Assembly: GCA_009193035.1 (NCBI GenBank)
Contig: SWDT01000078.1
Coordinates: 1 to 64,000 of the forward strand
Direction: 5' to 3'
Origin: Halicephalobus mephisto
Taxonomy: Eukaryota; Nematoda; Chromadorea; Rhabditida; Panagrolaimidae
DNA: 64,000 nt
Below, piece after piece: positions 31,865-43,120 of the stretch. Each line of letters begins with the position of its first letter. Within the stretch, counting starts at the first letter, position 1. The notes under the pieces were generated by a model. The model was not told the DNA's origin, did not search any database, and was given only the letters and a program-made list of their open reading frames with translations. The translations under genes were made by a program, and so were the position numbers.

Positions 31865-33170
31865 TTATCCTCTCACAGGGATAATGCGGATTTTCTTACT
31901 TGGCTTCGGGAGACCTCTGTATTCATATATCGATCTTCTCTCATTTCTGCCGGTTGAAAAACTCTTGTTAAGCATCTGTTCTGGAGAAGAATAGGTCAAG
32001 GATGAACGATATTGGGAATTGTAGAAGACTTTAGGACTTCGAGCACTTGGTGCCTCAGTGACCACAGGAACGACGTGGCAATTTTCAGAAACAGATTCTT
32101 TTGGTTTTTCACGTTGGACACGATCAAGACAAACTTCATTTTTCATTCCTTGGGAACGTTCTTTCTGAAAATTTACATTATTAAAAAGCGAAATAAATTT
32201 TGCTATTAAATTTTTCCAAAGCAAATTTCCAAGAACTAGCTTAAGTGAAAATTTTGATTTTATGTGGTGATTTCGTAATAAATATTTGGGAACTATATTC
32301 TATCTGGATATATTTAGAAATATCTATACAGAAGCTATGTGAGGTAGAAAATATTTCATTCACCTTAGAGGGTTAATTTTCATATATGAAAGTAGTAGGA
32401 GATATTCGAAAAACCACAACACCCAGATGACCTATTGAGAACAAGTTGCTTTGTTTGTTCATATAAAAATTACCATTAAAAACAAGTAACTTACGTGCTC
32501 GATCCTTCCTCGTGACTTGATCACCAGTTTGTCGCCATAAAGACGGACATCTTTCATCATCTTGCACGCGTAGGACACGGAAGCCGAATGCTCAAACACC
32601 ACGAACCCATAGCGATAGGGTTTCTCGGTTTCAGAATTCTTCTCGACATCTTCAACTTTATCAACATCATTCTTTTTATAATTCGAATTTTTATCAGAAT
32701 CAATTATGGTACAATACAAGACAGGCCCCATCTGAAATTGACAAGAATTAAAGAATCACATTTTTGTGAAATTCATATATGACTTTTTTGCGAAATTGTC
32801 TCGATAGGAATTTCTAAGATTTTAAAAACTAAAATAATATAAGAATTTTGGTTTTGCGCGACGGTGATTTCAGTCTTATGTGATTTCGTAATTAAATTTT
32901 TAGGATTAAATTCTTCTTAGACAAACGTAGAATTTTCTGAATTAAGGTATCTAGTCCTTTGTTCATCTTCGAGGGTTAATTTTTACATATGAAATTATCA
33001 ATAAATATTGAAAAAAACATAATACTGAAAATGATTTCTCGAAGACGGATTATTCTGATTCTTAAGCAAAAAAAACAAACCTGGAGGAAGATTTCAAATA
33101 AGAGATCTTTGGTGACCTTCTCGTTGAGATTCCCGACGAAAACAGTGAATTCCTTGTTGTATTCCATCAT
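31865..33170 (-). CDS. RBM7-like RRM protein
   Basis: Exons on the - strand are 33170-33081, 32731-32495 and 32164-31865, giving 208 aa. A single N-terminal RRM covers about residues 8-108, with RNP2 VFVGNL and RNP1 YGFVVF. The blocks VFVGNLNEKVTKDLLFEIFL, MGPVLYCTIID and EHSASVSYACKMMKDVRLYG are close to the RBM7/RBM11 RRM. RBM7 is the RNA-binding subunit of the nuclear exosome targeting (NEXT) complex, which also contains MTR4 and ZCCHC8. An acidic Lys/Asp/Glu insert (NDVDKVEDVEKNSETEKP) lies between beta strands 2 and 3, longer than in vertebrate RBM7. The C-terminal half is Ser/Arg/Pro-rich and disordered. An alternative would be an SF3B4-like RRM, but that family has two. Confidence 0.85.
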
Positions 33171-34073
33171 CCAAAGAAACGGAAAAATATTTTACAAAAA
33201 AGTAAAAAATAAAAAAGAAGAAAATAATCTTCAAATTTTCGTCGTGGGAATCGAAGACATTGAAAAATCAAATTGCATCAAAAAATCCATCATTCCAGAA
33301 CTGTTTTAGTATTAATTTCTAGAAAATTTCATAAACAAAAGTACTTTTTCTGAGAATTCTGATTTTGTACACAGGTGATTCCAAATTACGATTAAGTGAC
33401 GAGTAAATGAAGTTTGTTAATTATTACTATACAAATAGCGTTGATTTCTATTTTCCTCACGGGACCAGTCAGCCTTATTTACTACTAATATACATTGTTA
33501 TAGTACCTGTTTATTTGTTAAAGCTTCGAATGATATATTTTTTTAATTAACTATTCTTAACAAACAATACAAAATGATAATTAACAAACTAAAGACTGAA
33601 CAAAAACTTACTATTTTCATAATATTCTCAATTACTTTGTTCACTGTTGTAGGCATAAAGATCAGAGTTGAACCGGAAACGGCCTAGACAGAATACCCAC
33701 AGCTTCACTCAGTCAGCCGACGCCTGGGAGGTGAAACTAAAGTGTTAGAGAGTCAGTCTTTAAGAAAATCCAACTCCAATCTTATCTAAGTTTGATTTTG
33801 GTCAAATGAGGACCTTTCTTCTCTTCTTTTCATGTTTATGTTAAGATAAACAGGCTTTCATTGCTAACAGTAGGAACCAACAGTTTTCCATCCAATATAG
33901 GAGCTTCCAAGGTGTCACACCATCGACATCCAACCAATAAATCACCCCAATACTACAATTTCATAATTGTTGTGGATACGTAGTCTTCGCGACCAGAGAT
34001 ATCCAGAACACTCGAGACCAAACAGTTTTCTACCTCTTTATCGTGGAGTGTAAAAGGGAACGCAACACGTTGC
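33171..34073. other. Intergenic region with element remnants
   Basis: No intact gene is seen. From about 33967 it carries a shortened copy of the element at 28127-28783 (GTTGTGGATACGTAGTCTTC, then AGACCAAACAGTTTTC). MITE family A begins at about 34074. Confidence 0.55.
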
Positions 34074-34222
34074 ACACAGAAAAAGATATATTAAAATGAG
34101 TATAATGTATCGGATATCGTATTTTAATAAATCGATGCATACAATACAATATATACGATACATCAGAGTCGTTTTAGTGTATTCATACATTATTTACCAT
34201 GTACCCATTTTTGCGTGTACTA
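34074..34222. repeat. MITE family A, copy (upstream of chemoreceptor relic)
   Basis: It begins GCACACAGAAAAAGATATAT and ends ACCATGTACCCATTTTTGCG. It shares GATACATCAGAGTCGTTTTA and a TACATTATTTACCATGTAC end with the copy at 35093-35255. It seems to have inserted inside the chemoreceptor relic, so only the 3' part of that gene remains to the right. Confidence 0.75.
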
Positions 34223-34345
34223 TCTTCATTTTTCTGACTTTTGAAACCCAGTATTCTGGAGTTATCATAATGGGAATCGAGTACATTACTATGTACAATC
34301 CACTTTTAGAAGTGATTTATACTTGACATTTTATGACTCTATGGA
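34215..34345 (+). pseudogene. Chemoreceptor relic (TM6-TM7 of the 30715 gene family)
   Basis: The frame IFIFLTFETQYSGVIIMGIE then NPLLEVIYT-stop-HFMTLW aligns by eye with FTFSAFEVPYAGTIMEVFEC then HAFLEVVSTWYFVTPYRN of the intact gene at 30715-31836. A TGA replaces the Trp codon, and the conserved PYRN motif is lost. Everything upstream of TM6 is missing. Confidence 0.75.
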
Positions 34346-34523
34346 TAATTCTTGAACAAGTTATTCAAGATTATTTCCTCGAGAATAATGTGCAAGAATA
34401 ATTCTTCAATAATCCCAACTACATCGATTACTGTATGAGAATAAAGGCAAAATAATGTTACTATTTATTACTGGTTAAATACAGTAAGAAATCAAATAAA
34501 TAAATGGTTTTCTTCCGCAAAGT

Positions 34524-36239
34524 TCATTCCTTCTTCTTGTCAGGAAATTGTACCTTCACTGGAACGAAGGATAACGACGTGAAATTCCTCTTGTTCGCGA
34601 CACTCTTAACGAATTGAGCATTGGTACCGTGAAAAGTGTCCAAGATCCCCAAAGTCCCGAAGTTCTGTGTGAACGAGTAGTGATGGTAATCGTGAAATTC
34701 CGGAGAAGGCAACAATGGAAAGTGGTACCCGCTGTGGGATACTGTGGTCGAGAATAAGGCCATGGCGTACCAGATCCAGACTGTGAAGGGATGAGAACCA
34801 CAAACAATCGGACCTGAAGTAATGTTTTGAGGACTTAAATTACGGTAAAACTATACCAGCCACAATCGGGGCGACGTTGCTGAGAATGTGCTCAATCGGA
34901 TGAGCATAAACAGCTGTGATTCCAATAGGAGCAGTCCATTCGTGGTGCTTCTTATGAATGTACTTGTATATTGAAGGATGGTGAAAGAGACTAAAAAACA
35001 CTCATTTTCAGCATTCCTTAACGTACAAAAAATCGTAATTTCTACGTAACGAAAACACATCAACTATATAGTATTTAGTCACGGAAAACTTCACATACAA
35101 AAAGGGTATATTAAAACGGCTCTGGTGTAACGGATACACTAAATATACTACATTGCTATTGCAATTTATGTATCGATATACTGAATATAATATATCTAAT
35201 ACATCAGAGCTGTTTTAATGTATCCATACATCATATACCATGTACTCATTTTGTTTGTATCATGTTCGACTTAACTTTTGTCAAATGTTACAATTTTTAA
35301 TAACACAATGTTGCAACTTTTGCCACAATGTCAAAGTTGTGTAAAAATTATAATAATTACACTAGATTTTACAATTGTTACAGAAATCACATAATAATTA
35401 CATTTGTATTTGTTACTGGCCAAATGTTATGACTTTTTGTGTAATATAACGACTATTCATAAGATAATGACACAGAAAAGTACTCTACTTATTGCTAACT
35501 CTCCAATTTCACCTTAATCTAATATATAACCACGGAACTTTCTAGACATAATACAGTCCGTCAGATTCAAGGCATTTGAACCCGATTCTTCCAATTTAAT
35601 GTGATTCTTTTGTATTCCCTAAGCTCACATTCTTATTTCCCTAGTATCTATGGTTCCTATAAATACCCCAACTTTGGTAATAATACACTCACCGATGACT
35701 GTAATAGAACAAAATCTCCTGTAACACGATGGTTACTGCTATATCTCTCACAATAGTCAACGGACTCGGGAAATGTTTGTCGAATTCAGGATTCCGCCAT
35801 TTCATGATCTCATACATGGCAACTCCACTGGCAAAACCAAGAACGATCTGGTTGAATAGTATTTGAGGCAATGCATTGAGGAATTTAGAAACATCGAGAG
35901 GTTGATTGTCTTGGATTTTGAACTGCCGGGCCCATTTCGGTTTGGTAAAATCCACGAAAAGGAAGAAGATGTTGTACAACCACAAGAGTCCAGCTGAGTA
36001 GAGAGTTGCTCCGAAGACGTGGAAGGAGTAATCCGATCCAAAGAATTTAGGGACAAGTGAATATTTTTCTTCCACAAATTCCCAAAACGAAGTAGGGATA
36101 CTAAAGTTAATTTCTTATTTAAAAAATAGGGAATTTTATACCTTTTAAGTTCGGGCGAGAGAATAGACAAAATCACCCATGATCCAGTGGATATCACAAC
36201 AGCAGTGGCAAATCCACTCCAGAAATTTCTAACGATCAT
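34524..36239 (-). CDS. Fatty acid hydroxylase/sterol desaturase superfamily protein (FAXDC2-like)
   Basis: This is a membrane di-iron oxygenase likely to act in the ER on a sterol or fatty acyl substrate. Exons on the - strand are 36239-36142, 36100-35693, 34990-34857 and 34813-34524, giving 309 aa. Hydrophobic segments are visible at about residues 10-28, 60-80, 115-135 and 155-170. The three His boxes are complete: [20 protein letters not shown] (boxes 1 and 2, about 165-185), HPIEH (about 205), and [17 protein letters not shown] (box 3, about 250-265). The order and spacing match FAXDC2 and C4-methylsterol oxidases. C. elegans makes no sterols de novo, so a role in modifying dietary sterols or in lipid hydroxylation is inferred. 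Intron 2 (34991-35692) holds MITE copies of families A and B. Confidence 0.92.
35093..35255. repeat. MITE family A, copy (hydroxylase intron 2)
   Basis: The core TTAAAACGGCTCTGGTGTAA at the left and ACATCAGAGCTGTTTTAATG at the right are inverted to each other. The right end runs into ATACCATGTACTCATTTTGT. This is the clearest palindromic copy of the family. Confidence 0.85.
35264..35445. repeat. MITE family B, copy 2 (hydroxylase intron 2)
   Basis: It runs from ACTTTTGTCAAATGTTACAA to CAAATGTTATGACTTTTTGT, with the ends inverted to each other. It lies directly beside a family A copy and resembles 36825-37000. Confidence 0.65.
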
Positions 36240-37470
36240 TATTTTCGATTAGTGAAAATAAAACTGAATCAAAATACCCGGAAAAAGTGCAAATTTAAGC
36301 TTTTTTTGCTGATAACCCAGCTGTTTAGAGGTTCAAACTAGAGTGTTGTTTTAACGACAAAGAAGTCTGCAAACAAACATCAATATAGTCGATCGGGAAT
36401 GAACAATTTAAAGGTGAAAGTCCGTTATTTGGCCTTGTAGTCCGATCATGAATGATGTTATTTTTCCATTATAGAACTGACGAGCGGACCTTGTACATGT
36501 TGAAATTTGGTTTCAAAGAATAAAGATCAAAACAATCAAACGGAAAACAATCTCGTCACGAATGATGGTTGATTATCGATATTTTGAATGACGAATATTA
36601 ATTTTAACCCAAGCTCGATTTCAGGTCAAAGACTCGAGGTCTTGTTAATCAAGGAGAACTAACCGAAGAAATCTCACAAAATAAATCAAGAATCAGGAGC
36701 AATCCTGATCTCCGGCCTTACGACGAGCTGATCACTAGAAGGGAAGTCGTGTCAAAACTTATCTATAATTAAAATTACAAACTTAAGCATTTTGTTTAAA
36801 TACTTTGTTTTTGTATAGTGTGATATCGTACACAAAAAATATAACTTTTGGTCCTGTAACAATTACTATATATGACAAAAATGAACACAATCGTCATATT
36901 TTTATTGATATTTGACATTTGTGACGAGAATTAAAACATAATAGTGACAATTTCTATTTGTTACTAAGTCAAAAGTTATTTTTTTTATGTAAAAAAACAG
37001 ACTTTGCACAGTCCCGGAAAAACAAAGATAAAAAAAATATCAACTTTAAATAATTTTGAAAATTTTATATTCAAAAATTATCAAGTTTTTAAATTTATTT
37101 CTATACTTCAATTTTAAACAAAATAAAGTATTTTTAGTTTTTTCACGAAAATTAAAAAATAAAAATTGTTTAATTTTTAATTTTTAAAAAATTCACAGAT
37201 CTTTCGATTTTTGACATTTGTAAAAAATACGGTAAATGCCCGATTAACGAGCTGCTACCATTCTGTCGATCAAAAAAAAAATATTTTTTATTTTTTATTT
37301 TTTCTTAGGGAAACTATATCACAATCGGTCTTTTCAAATTTAGAAAATTCATCTATCATATCTTTTAAAATATTAATTACCCAAGTTTGAGTGAATAAAC
37401 AATCATGTAATCGAAATCGAAACAAATTTTAAAATATTTAAATTTTTTGATCGAATTTTATTCATTTTAT
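36240..37470. other. Intergenic region upstream of the hydroxylase gene
   Basis: The hydroxylase promoter should lie within the first few hundred bases, but no TATA or GATA cluster is obvious. A family B MITE lies at 36825-37000. The remainder to 37470 is AT-rich 3' flank of the EGF-protein gene. Confidence 0.5.
36825..37000. mobile_element. MITE family B, copy 3
   Basis: The left end ACACAAAAAATATAACTTTT and the right end AAAAGTTATTTTTTTTATGT form a terminal inverted repeat of about 20 bp. The interior carries GTAACAATTACTATATATGA and TTTGTGACGAGAATTAAAAC. It is about 175 bp and noncoding. Confidence 0.75.
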
Positions 37471-40400
37471 TTACAATCTAGTTTTTTCGAAATTGGCAGT
37501 ATAAGGAGGCGGGGGTGGGGGTCCTCTGGATGGACTTCCGTTGCTTCTGGGATGTTCGGTTTCTTCAGGTCCTTCTTCGGCGATTTCGTTCAGGATTACT
37601 GTAGTCGCTGGTTGCCAAGAGAAAGTCCGATGAACTCCTCTTACGTTAGAAAGAACCACGTTGTTGTCGTCAGTCAAGATAATGGCCGTTGCCACGGGCA
37701 GTGAGACGGTTCTGAAGGCCGGTCTTGGACGTGGGGACGAGGGCGGCAGGAGTCTTACTGTATACTTCTGCTTAGGGACGACTTCAAGGGCTCCAGACCG
37801 TTTGAGGGCGAGATAACAAGCCCGGACGAAGTAAAGGATAATCATCGGCAGGATCAACAAGAAGAAAATACAGAGGGATATTTTGAAAACTGAATCGAAG
37901 GACGTTTCTTCGGAAATTTTTGTTTCGCAAAATTGGCCCGTGAATCCTGAAGTACACTCACACTCCAGGGACAGGTGCTCGGGGTTGTTCGAGTTGGACG
38001 GCTTGGCTACACCCCCATTCTGGCACTAAAATGAAAAAAGTCAAAAATAAAATTAAAAATAAAAATAAAGTTAAAATTAAAAATTAAATTAAAAAATAAA
38101 AAATAAAAATAAAGTTAAAATAAAAAATAAAAATTAAAACTAAAACTAAAAATACAGTAATTTACCGTTACAAGTGCCATGCTAGGAAGGTGGAATTCCG
38201 AGATCAGGGATTCAACTGAAAATAACAAAATTTAAAAATTATTTTTACCTTAAAAAACAAAAAAAATTCATATCTAAATTTTTTTAGTGCTTTGTAAATA
38301 ATTATTTATTTTAAACAAATTAAATTCAATTTTAACAAAAAACATAGTTTCAGAAAAATTTTATTTGAAATTTAAAAAATTCAAAAAAAAATAGTTTTAA
38401 AAAATTTTTATAAATGAAGTTATTAAAAAATAAAAAATTCAAAAATTTTTATAAATTAAGTTATTAAAAATATCCAAAAAAGGAAAATCCGGTCTCGAGA
38501 AGAAAATCCTAAAATTCGAAAAAAAAAATTTCCAAAAAAAATTCACTAAACTGAACTACTAAAAACCGAAAAATAGCCAAAGTACGAAACTTGATCTAGT
38601 TCAAAAATGTAAATATGATCCAAAAAATAAAAAATTTCAATTTTAAATCTTAAACTTTAAGATTTCATAAATCTCAATTTTTAGTTTTTTTTTTAAATTT
38701 AAATTTTTACATTTTTTAACTTGAATTTTATAAATTTTTAAAAATCTAAATTTTATTAATTTTTAATTTTTGGGTTTTTTTAATTTTAATTTTTTTAAAT
38801 TTAAATTTTATTAATTTTGAATTTTTGGATTATTTAAATCTAAATTTTATTAATTTTCAATTTTTGGGTTTTTTAAATTTAAATTTTTGAATTATTTAAA
38901 TCTAAATTTTATTAATTTTCAATTTTTAGATTTTATTAATTTTTAATTTTTGAGTTTTTTTAATTTTAATTTTTTAAAATATAAAAAACACTAAAAAACT
39001 CATTTCGCGAAGTGGAAGCGAGAAATCATTGACTAGTGACAATGATTTTCGAGCAATTTTTCCTGAGGGCAAGAAAAATCAAAAACGACAGCTGCTTCTT
39101 TGTTTCACAAACAATATCCAGACAAGTAAGATCAAGTTTATGATCAAGTGTAAAGGTTAAAAATTACAAATATTCAAACTGTCATCGTCAAAGAAGATGT
39201 TAAAAATTAAATTGCCTTAGGGTTTTTCTGCAGTAGATTCATCCAAGCCAAGTATTTTTAAGCAAACTGTTGATTTCTCGTTCACTCACTCGTTTCTTGA
39301 ATCCTCCGGCCATCCCAGGACGAATAAACATGTTCCAGGCGATTCTTGGGCCGTTCCGGACCGCGGCCCGAGGAATCGCGTTTCTGATCGAGTTCCGCTC
39401 CTGTCGGGTCATGACGGGCTGGTACTCGGAGTTCTCAACGATGCTCGAGTCGATATTCTAAAACCATCACTTTCATATTTTAAACAACACAAATCTTAAT
39501 TTTACTTAAATATTGACCTTATAAAAACCAAAAACAAATTTAATTCTAAAACAGTTTCAGCACGGATTTTCTCAAAACAAAAATCATTTATAATTTTTCA
39601 TTTTTTATAACTTTATACAACTTAATAATAATTATATTACTGTAAAAATCGGAAAATTTAATTCCGAAATTGTTTCAACAGGAATTTTCGAAATTTTTAA
39701 AAAATCATTCACAATTTTGATTTTTTTTCATTTTATATAATTTCACAATACTTATATTACTGTAAAAATAGGAGAATTTAATTCCGAAATTGTTCCTACA
39801 GGAATTTTCGGAACTTATTAGAAACTAAAATAAAAAATATGGTAATTTTAGTTTTACATGACTATTGCAATCTTACATAATTTCGTAATTAATTTTTTAG
39901 AAATATTTCTTTCAAATAAACCTTAAAACTTTTATTTTAAAATTAAAAAGTTTTAATCCTTTTTCAAAGATTTAACCCTTAATATACCAAGCGGGGTCCC
40001 TGGAGGACCCCAGAAGGCGATTTTTTGTTATAGTTCTTTAACTATAACAGCTAATTTGTTTATCTTTTTTGTATGTGTCCTTCATGAGCCTAAGATATAC
40101 ATCGTGTAATCAGACTTATATAATGTTCATTAAAAATATTTAAAAAATTTAAAATTTCGCTGAGGTCCATGATATCGCCATTGATGAACGAAAAAAGTAT
40201 TTTTGGCTCTAATTTTTTTATATGAAGAGCTATAAAATCCATTTTTTGTACATAACTAGAGTAGTTTATAACTCATCTTCTGACGCTGAAGTTGTTCTTA
40301 GGGGGCGCCCCCTGTGGAAATTACATAAACTCGGAGAAGGTTCTCCATACAAAATTTTGCCTAAAAAAGTCTTAATTTTTTTACGTTTTGCGTTCAGTTT

Positions 40401-42201
40401 GTTTGAGAAGCCACTTGGGATTCTAAAATTTCACTAAAACACAGAGCTTTAAGTGGATAATAGCTCCCACAGTCCAAAAATTATATCCCCAATATGCGGT
40501 TTTTGCCCCTATGGGGCTGATAAGGGCTAATCATCAGAAAAGCTATCAAAAATTCCTTAAATCTATATGTAAGTTACACTAACTGCTTTTTGAAAATCAC
40601 AAAAGCGTTTCTCAACACCAACTCACTAAGAAGGAGTTTTGGCAGAAATCTCGAAAAATTTTGTATGGAGAACTTTCTCCGATTTGATTTAATTTCCCCA
40701 GGGGCGCCCCTCATGGGGTAGTTATAGTCCTCAAAGATGCCTTATAAGACACTCTAGTTATTCATAAAAATCTGCCTTACAGCTTTTCGAATAACATAAT
40801 TAAAATCACAAATACTTTCTTTTTGTACATCCCGTACCTATTGTTGATTTACTTTTTGTTAATTAAATTAATATACAAAATAGTAACGCTTGAATCACTA
40901 ACGTATGTGTTAATCAATCCAAAAAGCATAATTTGAGTCATCTAACGCATCAAACAATTGAGTAATTTTAAAAAAACCGTGGGGTCCTGTGAGGACCCCA
41001 GCTTGGTAAACAACGTTGATGGGAGAGGGTTGGTATATTAAGGGTTAAAAAAAAAGTATATTTTTAAAAGTATTTATATTTAAAAATATTTAAAATTATA
41101 TATATTTTTAAAAATATTTAAAAAAGTATAAATTTTTAAAAAATATTTAAAATTATATATTTTTAGAAAGATTTAAAATTATATATATTTTTAGAAAGAT
41201 TTATATTTAAAAATATGTATTTTAAAATTATATAACTAATTCTAAAACATCTCCCTCGAACATGAATTTCTTTTTTTATTTTTTGCTTTTTTGAGAAAAT
41301 TTCGAAAATCACGCAATTTCTAAATTTATCATTGTTTTTTTCGCAGAAAAATATCTTAAATCAAGTTTTGGTGGTCCATTATCCCTCGCATGGATGTTTT
41401 CTGACATCATCGTCACCAAAAACGAAGATAAAAAACTAAAATTCATCGACAACAATTATTCAGAAATTTCTTTTTTTAAATTGTAAAAATATTTTTCACG
41501 GATATTTTATCTCGTATTTCGGAAAATATGATGAACATGAAACCAATTAACTTTATATATTAATTGACACGTGTTTTCAGAAAAATTTTGCGTCACAAAT
41601 ACTTCGTTAAATTTTTGAAAGGTCATAGTTCAAAAATGTAAAAAATACGGTGATGGAATCAAAATTCAAAATAAATTCGAAATTTTAAAAAAATTTAAAT
41701 TAAAACACTTTGTTAAAAATAATTAAGAGCATTACGTCGAAAAAGTTTTTTATTTTTAGTTAGAACACTTCGCCAAAGATTTTTAAGAATTTTTTCAATA
41801 AGAACAGTACGCCAAAAATTTGAATTTTTAGTTAGAACACTTTGCCAAAGATTTTTAAGAATGTTTTCAAGAAGAACATTTCGCCAAAGATTTCTGGGAA
41901 TTTTTTTCAAGAAGAACACTACGCCAAAAAGTTGAATTTCTTATTTAGAACACTTCGCCAAAGATTTCTAAGAATTTTTTTCAATGAGGACATTACGCCA
42001 AAAAGTTGAATTTCTTATTTAGAACACTTCGCCAAAGATTTCTAAGAATTTTTTCAATGAGGACATTACGCCAAAAATTTGAATTTTTCATTCAGAACAC
42101 TTCGCCAAACTTACCGGTATATAAAACTGTTGAGCATTAGTGGATAGAGCGATGACCAAAGTGATCACTAGAATCTGGAGGAAGTTACTGGACAATTCCA
42201 T
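37471..42201 (-). CDS. EGF-domain type I single-pass membrane protein
   Basis: Exons on the - strand are 42201-42115, 39457-39286, 38215-38166 and 38025-37471, giving 287 aa. Residues 1-23 are a signal peptide (MELSSNFLQILVITLVIALS). The ectodomain has a basic Arg-rich stretch (NSIRNAIPRAAVRNGPRIAW) and one EGF-like module (about 100-140: TCQNGGVAKPSN, LECECTSGFTGQFCE). One TM segment follows at about 150-175 (LCIFFLLILPMIILYFV). The cytosolic tail is Pro-rich with SPSRGPPPPPPYTANF, which offers a PPxY-type WW-domain ligand. Family unknown. The EGF placement next to the membrane recalls Delta/neuregulin-like ligands, but nothing more specific can be claimed. Exon 2 has overlapping donors four bases apart (CGA/GTGA/GTGA), and only the downstream one keeps the frame. 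Intron 1 (2.66 kb) hosts a piggyBac-like element and a tandem array. Confidence 0.82.
38640..38980. repeat. AT-rich ~60-bp tandem repeat in EGF-gene intron 2
   Basis: It is built from TAAATTTTATTAATTTTCAA followed by TTTTTGGGTTTTTTAAATTT in about five irregular copies. It is low-complexity and noncoding. Confidence 0.75.
39976..41044. mobile_element. piggyBac-like TTAA-flanked foldback element
   Basis: It is flanked on both sides by TTAA (39972-39975 and 41045-41048), with terminal inverted repeats CCCTTAATATACCAA at the left and TTGGTATATTAAGGG at the right. Second-tier inverted motifs follow: GGGGTCC...GGACCCCAG near both ends, GGGGGCGCCCCC against GGGGCGCCCC, and GGAGAAGGTTCTCCATACAA against TTGTATGGAGAACTTTCTCC. 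The 1,069-bp element has no transposase-like frame; its only notable frame (40222-40437) spans inverted-repeat sequence. TTAA duplication with CCC ends is the piggyBac hallmark, so I call it a nonautonomous piggyBac-like element. Confidence 0.85.
41700..42112. repeat. ~72-bp tandem array at the end of EGF-gene intron 1
   Basis: It consists of GAACACTTCGCCAAAGATTT, CTAAGAATTTTTTCAAT, then GAGGACATTACGCCAAAAAG and TTGAATTTCTTATTTA repeated about six times, with half-unit similarity of about 36 bp. The last unit runs to within a few bases of the exon 1 donor site, so it may have arisen partly from exon-flanking sequence. Confidence 0.93.
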
Positions 42202-42559
42202 CTTTGGCTCAGTGACCGTCAACAGCGAGAAAAATTCTGAAATCCAATTCCATCTAAATAATCACAGGAAATCCACGCGGGACCATAGTCGTTCAATTAA
42301 ACTTTCTAAGAACGGAAAAAGTATAATTGTAATTATGAAAATCCTCAAAACCCAAAAATGTAACTTTAATAAGGGCTTCGTTCCGAAAAGTAAAGTATAG
42401 TTTGACCGTTTCAAATTAGGACTTCTGGAAAGAAAACAGTTTTTGCAAGGAAAATTAGGAACGAAATTAGAGAAGGATTAATTTGAAGGACGTGGTCTTT
42501 CAGGAAGAAAGATATTTCATAAAATTGAAGGGTACAAAACTATTAGTAACATTTTAGAA
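42202..42559. promoter_or_regulatory. Presumed promoter region of the EGF-protein gene
   Basis: This is non-repetitive sequence just upstream of the start codon, before the minisatellite begins. No TATA box or known site cluster is recognised. Confidence 0.3.
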
Positions 42560-42589
42560 ACCAGTGATTTTATCTTTTATTGAAAAATT

Positions 42590-43120
42590 GCAAGTCACTT
42601 ACGATTACGCAAAAGTCGCTTATTATTTGGGTGAAGTCACTCAATACTGCGCGAAAATCGCTTGTGATTTTGGTAAAGTCGCTTATGATTATGCGAAAGT
42701 CGCTTATAATTACGCGAATGTTGCTTATGATTTGGATAAAGTCGCTTGTGATTATGCGAAAGTCGTCTGTGATTTGGATAAAGTCACTCAATGCTGTGCG
42801 AAAGTCGCTTATAATTGCGCGAATGTTGCTTATGATTTTGATAAAATTGCTTATGATTACACGAAAGCCGTTTGTGATTTGGATAAAGTCGCTTATGATT
42901 ATGCGAAAATCGCTTATAATTACGCGAAAGTCGCTTATGATTATGCGAAAATCATTTTTGATTTTGATAAAATTGCTTGTGATTACGCGAAAGTCGCTTG
43001 TGATTACGTAGAAGTCGCTCAAGATTGTACGACTATCATTCGTAATTACACGAAAGTCAGTTACAAATTCATAAATATACCTTACAACTGCGCGAATGTC
43101 GCTCAGAATTGCACATTTCA
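42590..43120. repeat. 21-bp minisatellite with open frames on both strands
   Basis: The unit GATTATGCGAAAGTCGCTTA plus T repeats about 25 times with substitutions but almost no length change. Because 21 is divisible by three and the unit lacks stops in several frames, it gives a 205-codon frame on + (heptads such as VAYDYAK, VAYNYAN, VAYDLDK; 42564-43181) and a 183-codon frame on - (42570-43121). Neither has a signal peptide, splice context or known homologue, so I treat this as a minisatellite first and a possible heptad-repeat protein second. Confidence 0.85.

Noticed and set aside
40222..40437. 71-codon frame inside the piggyBac-like element
   Set aside because: It spans inverted-repeat sequence and has no transposase motif.
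41350..41490. Short + frame KYLKSSFGGPLSLAWMFSD in EGF-gene intron 1
   Set aside because: It has a possible CGCAG acceptor but no matching donor or neighbour exon, and it lies antisense inside an intron.
41713..41919. 68-codon - strand frame NLWRSVLTKN repeats
   Set aside because: It lies in an intronic 72-bp tandem array of the EGF-protein gene, and its periodicity explains the openness.
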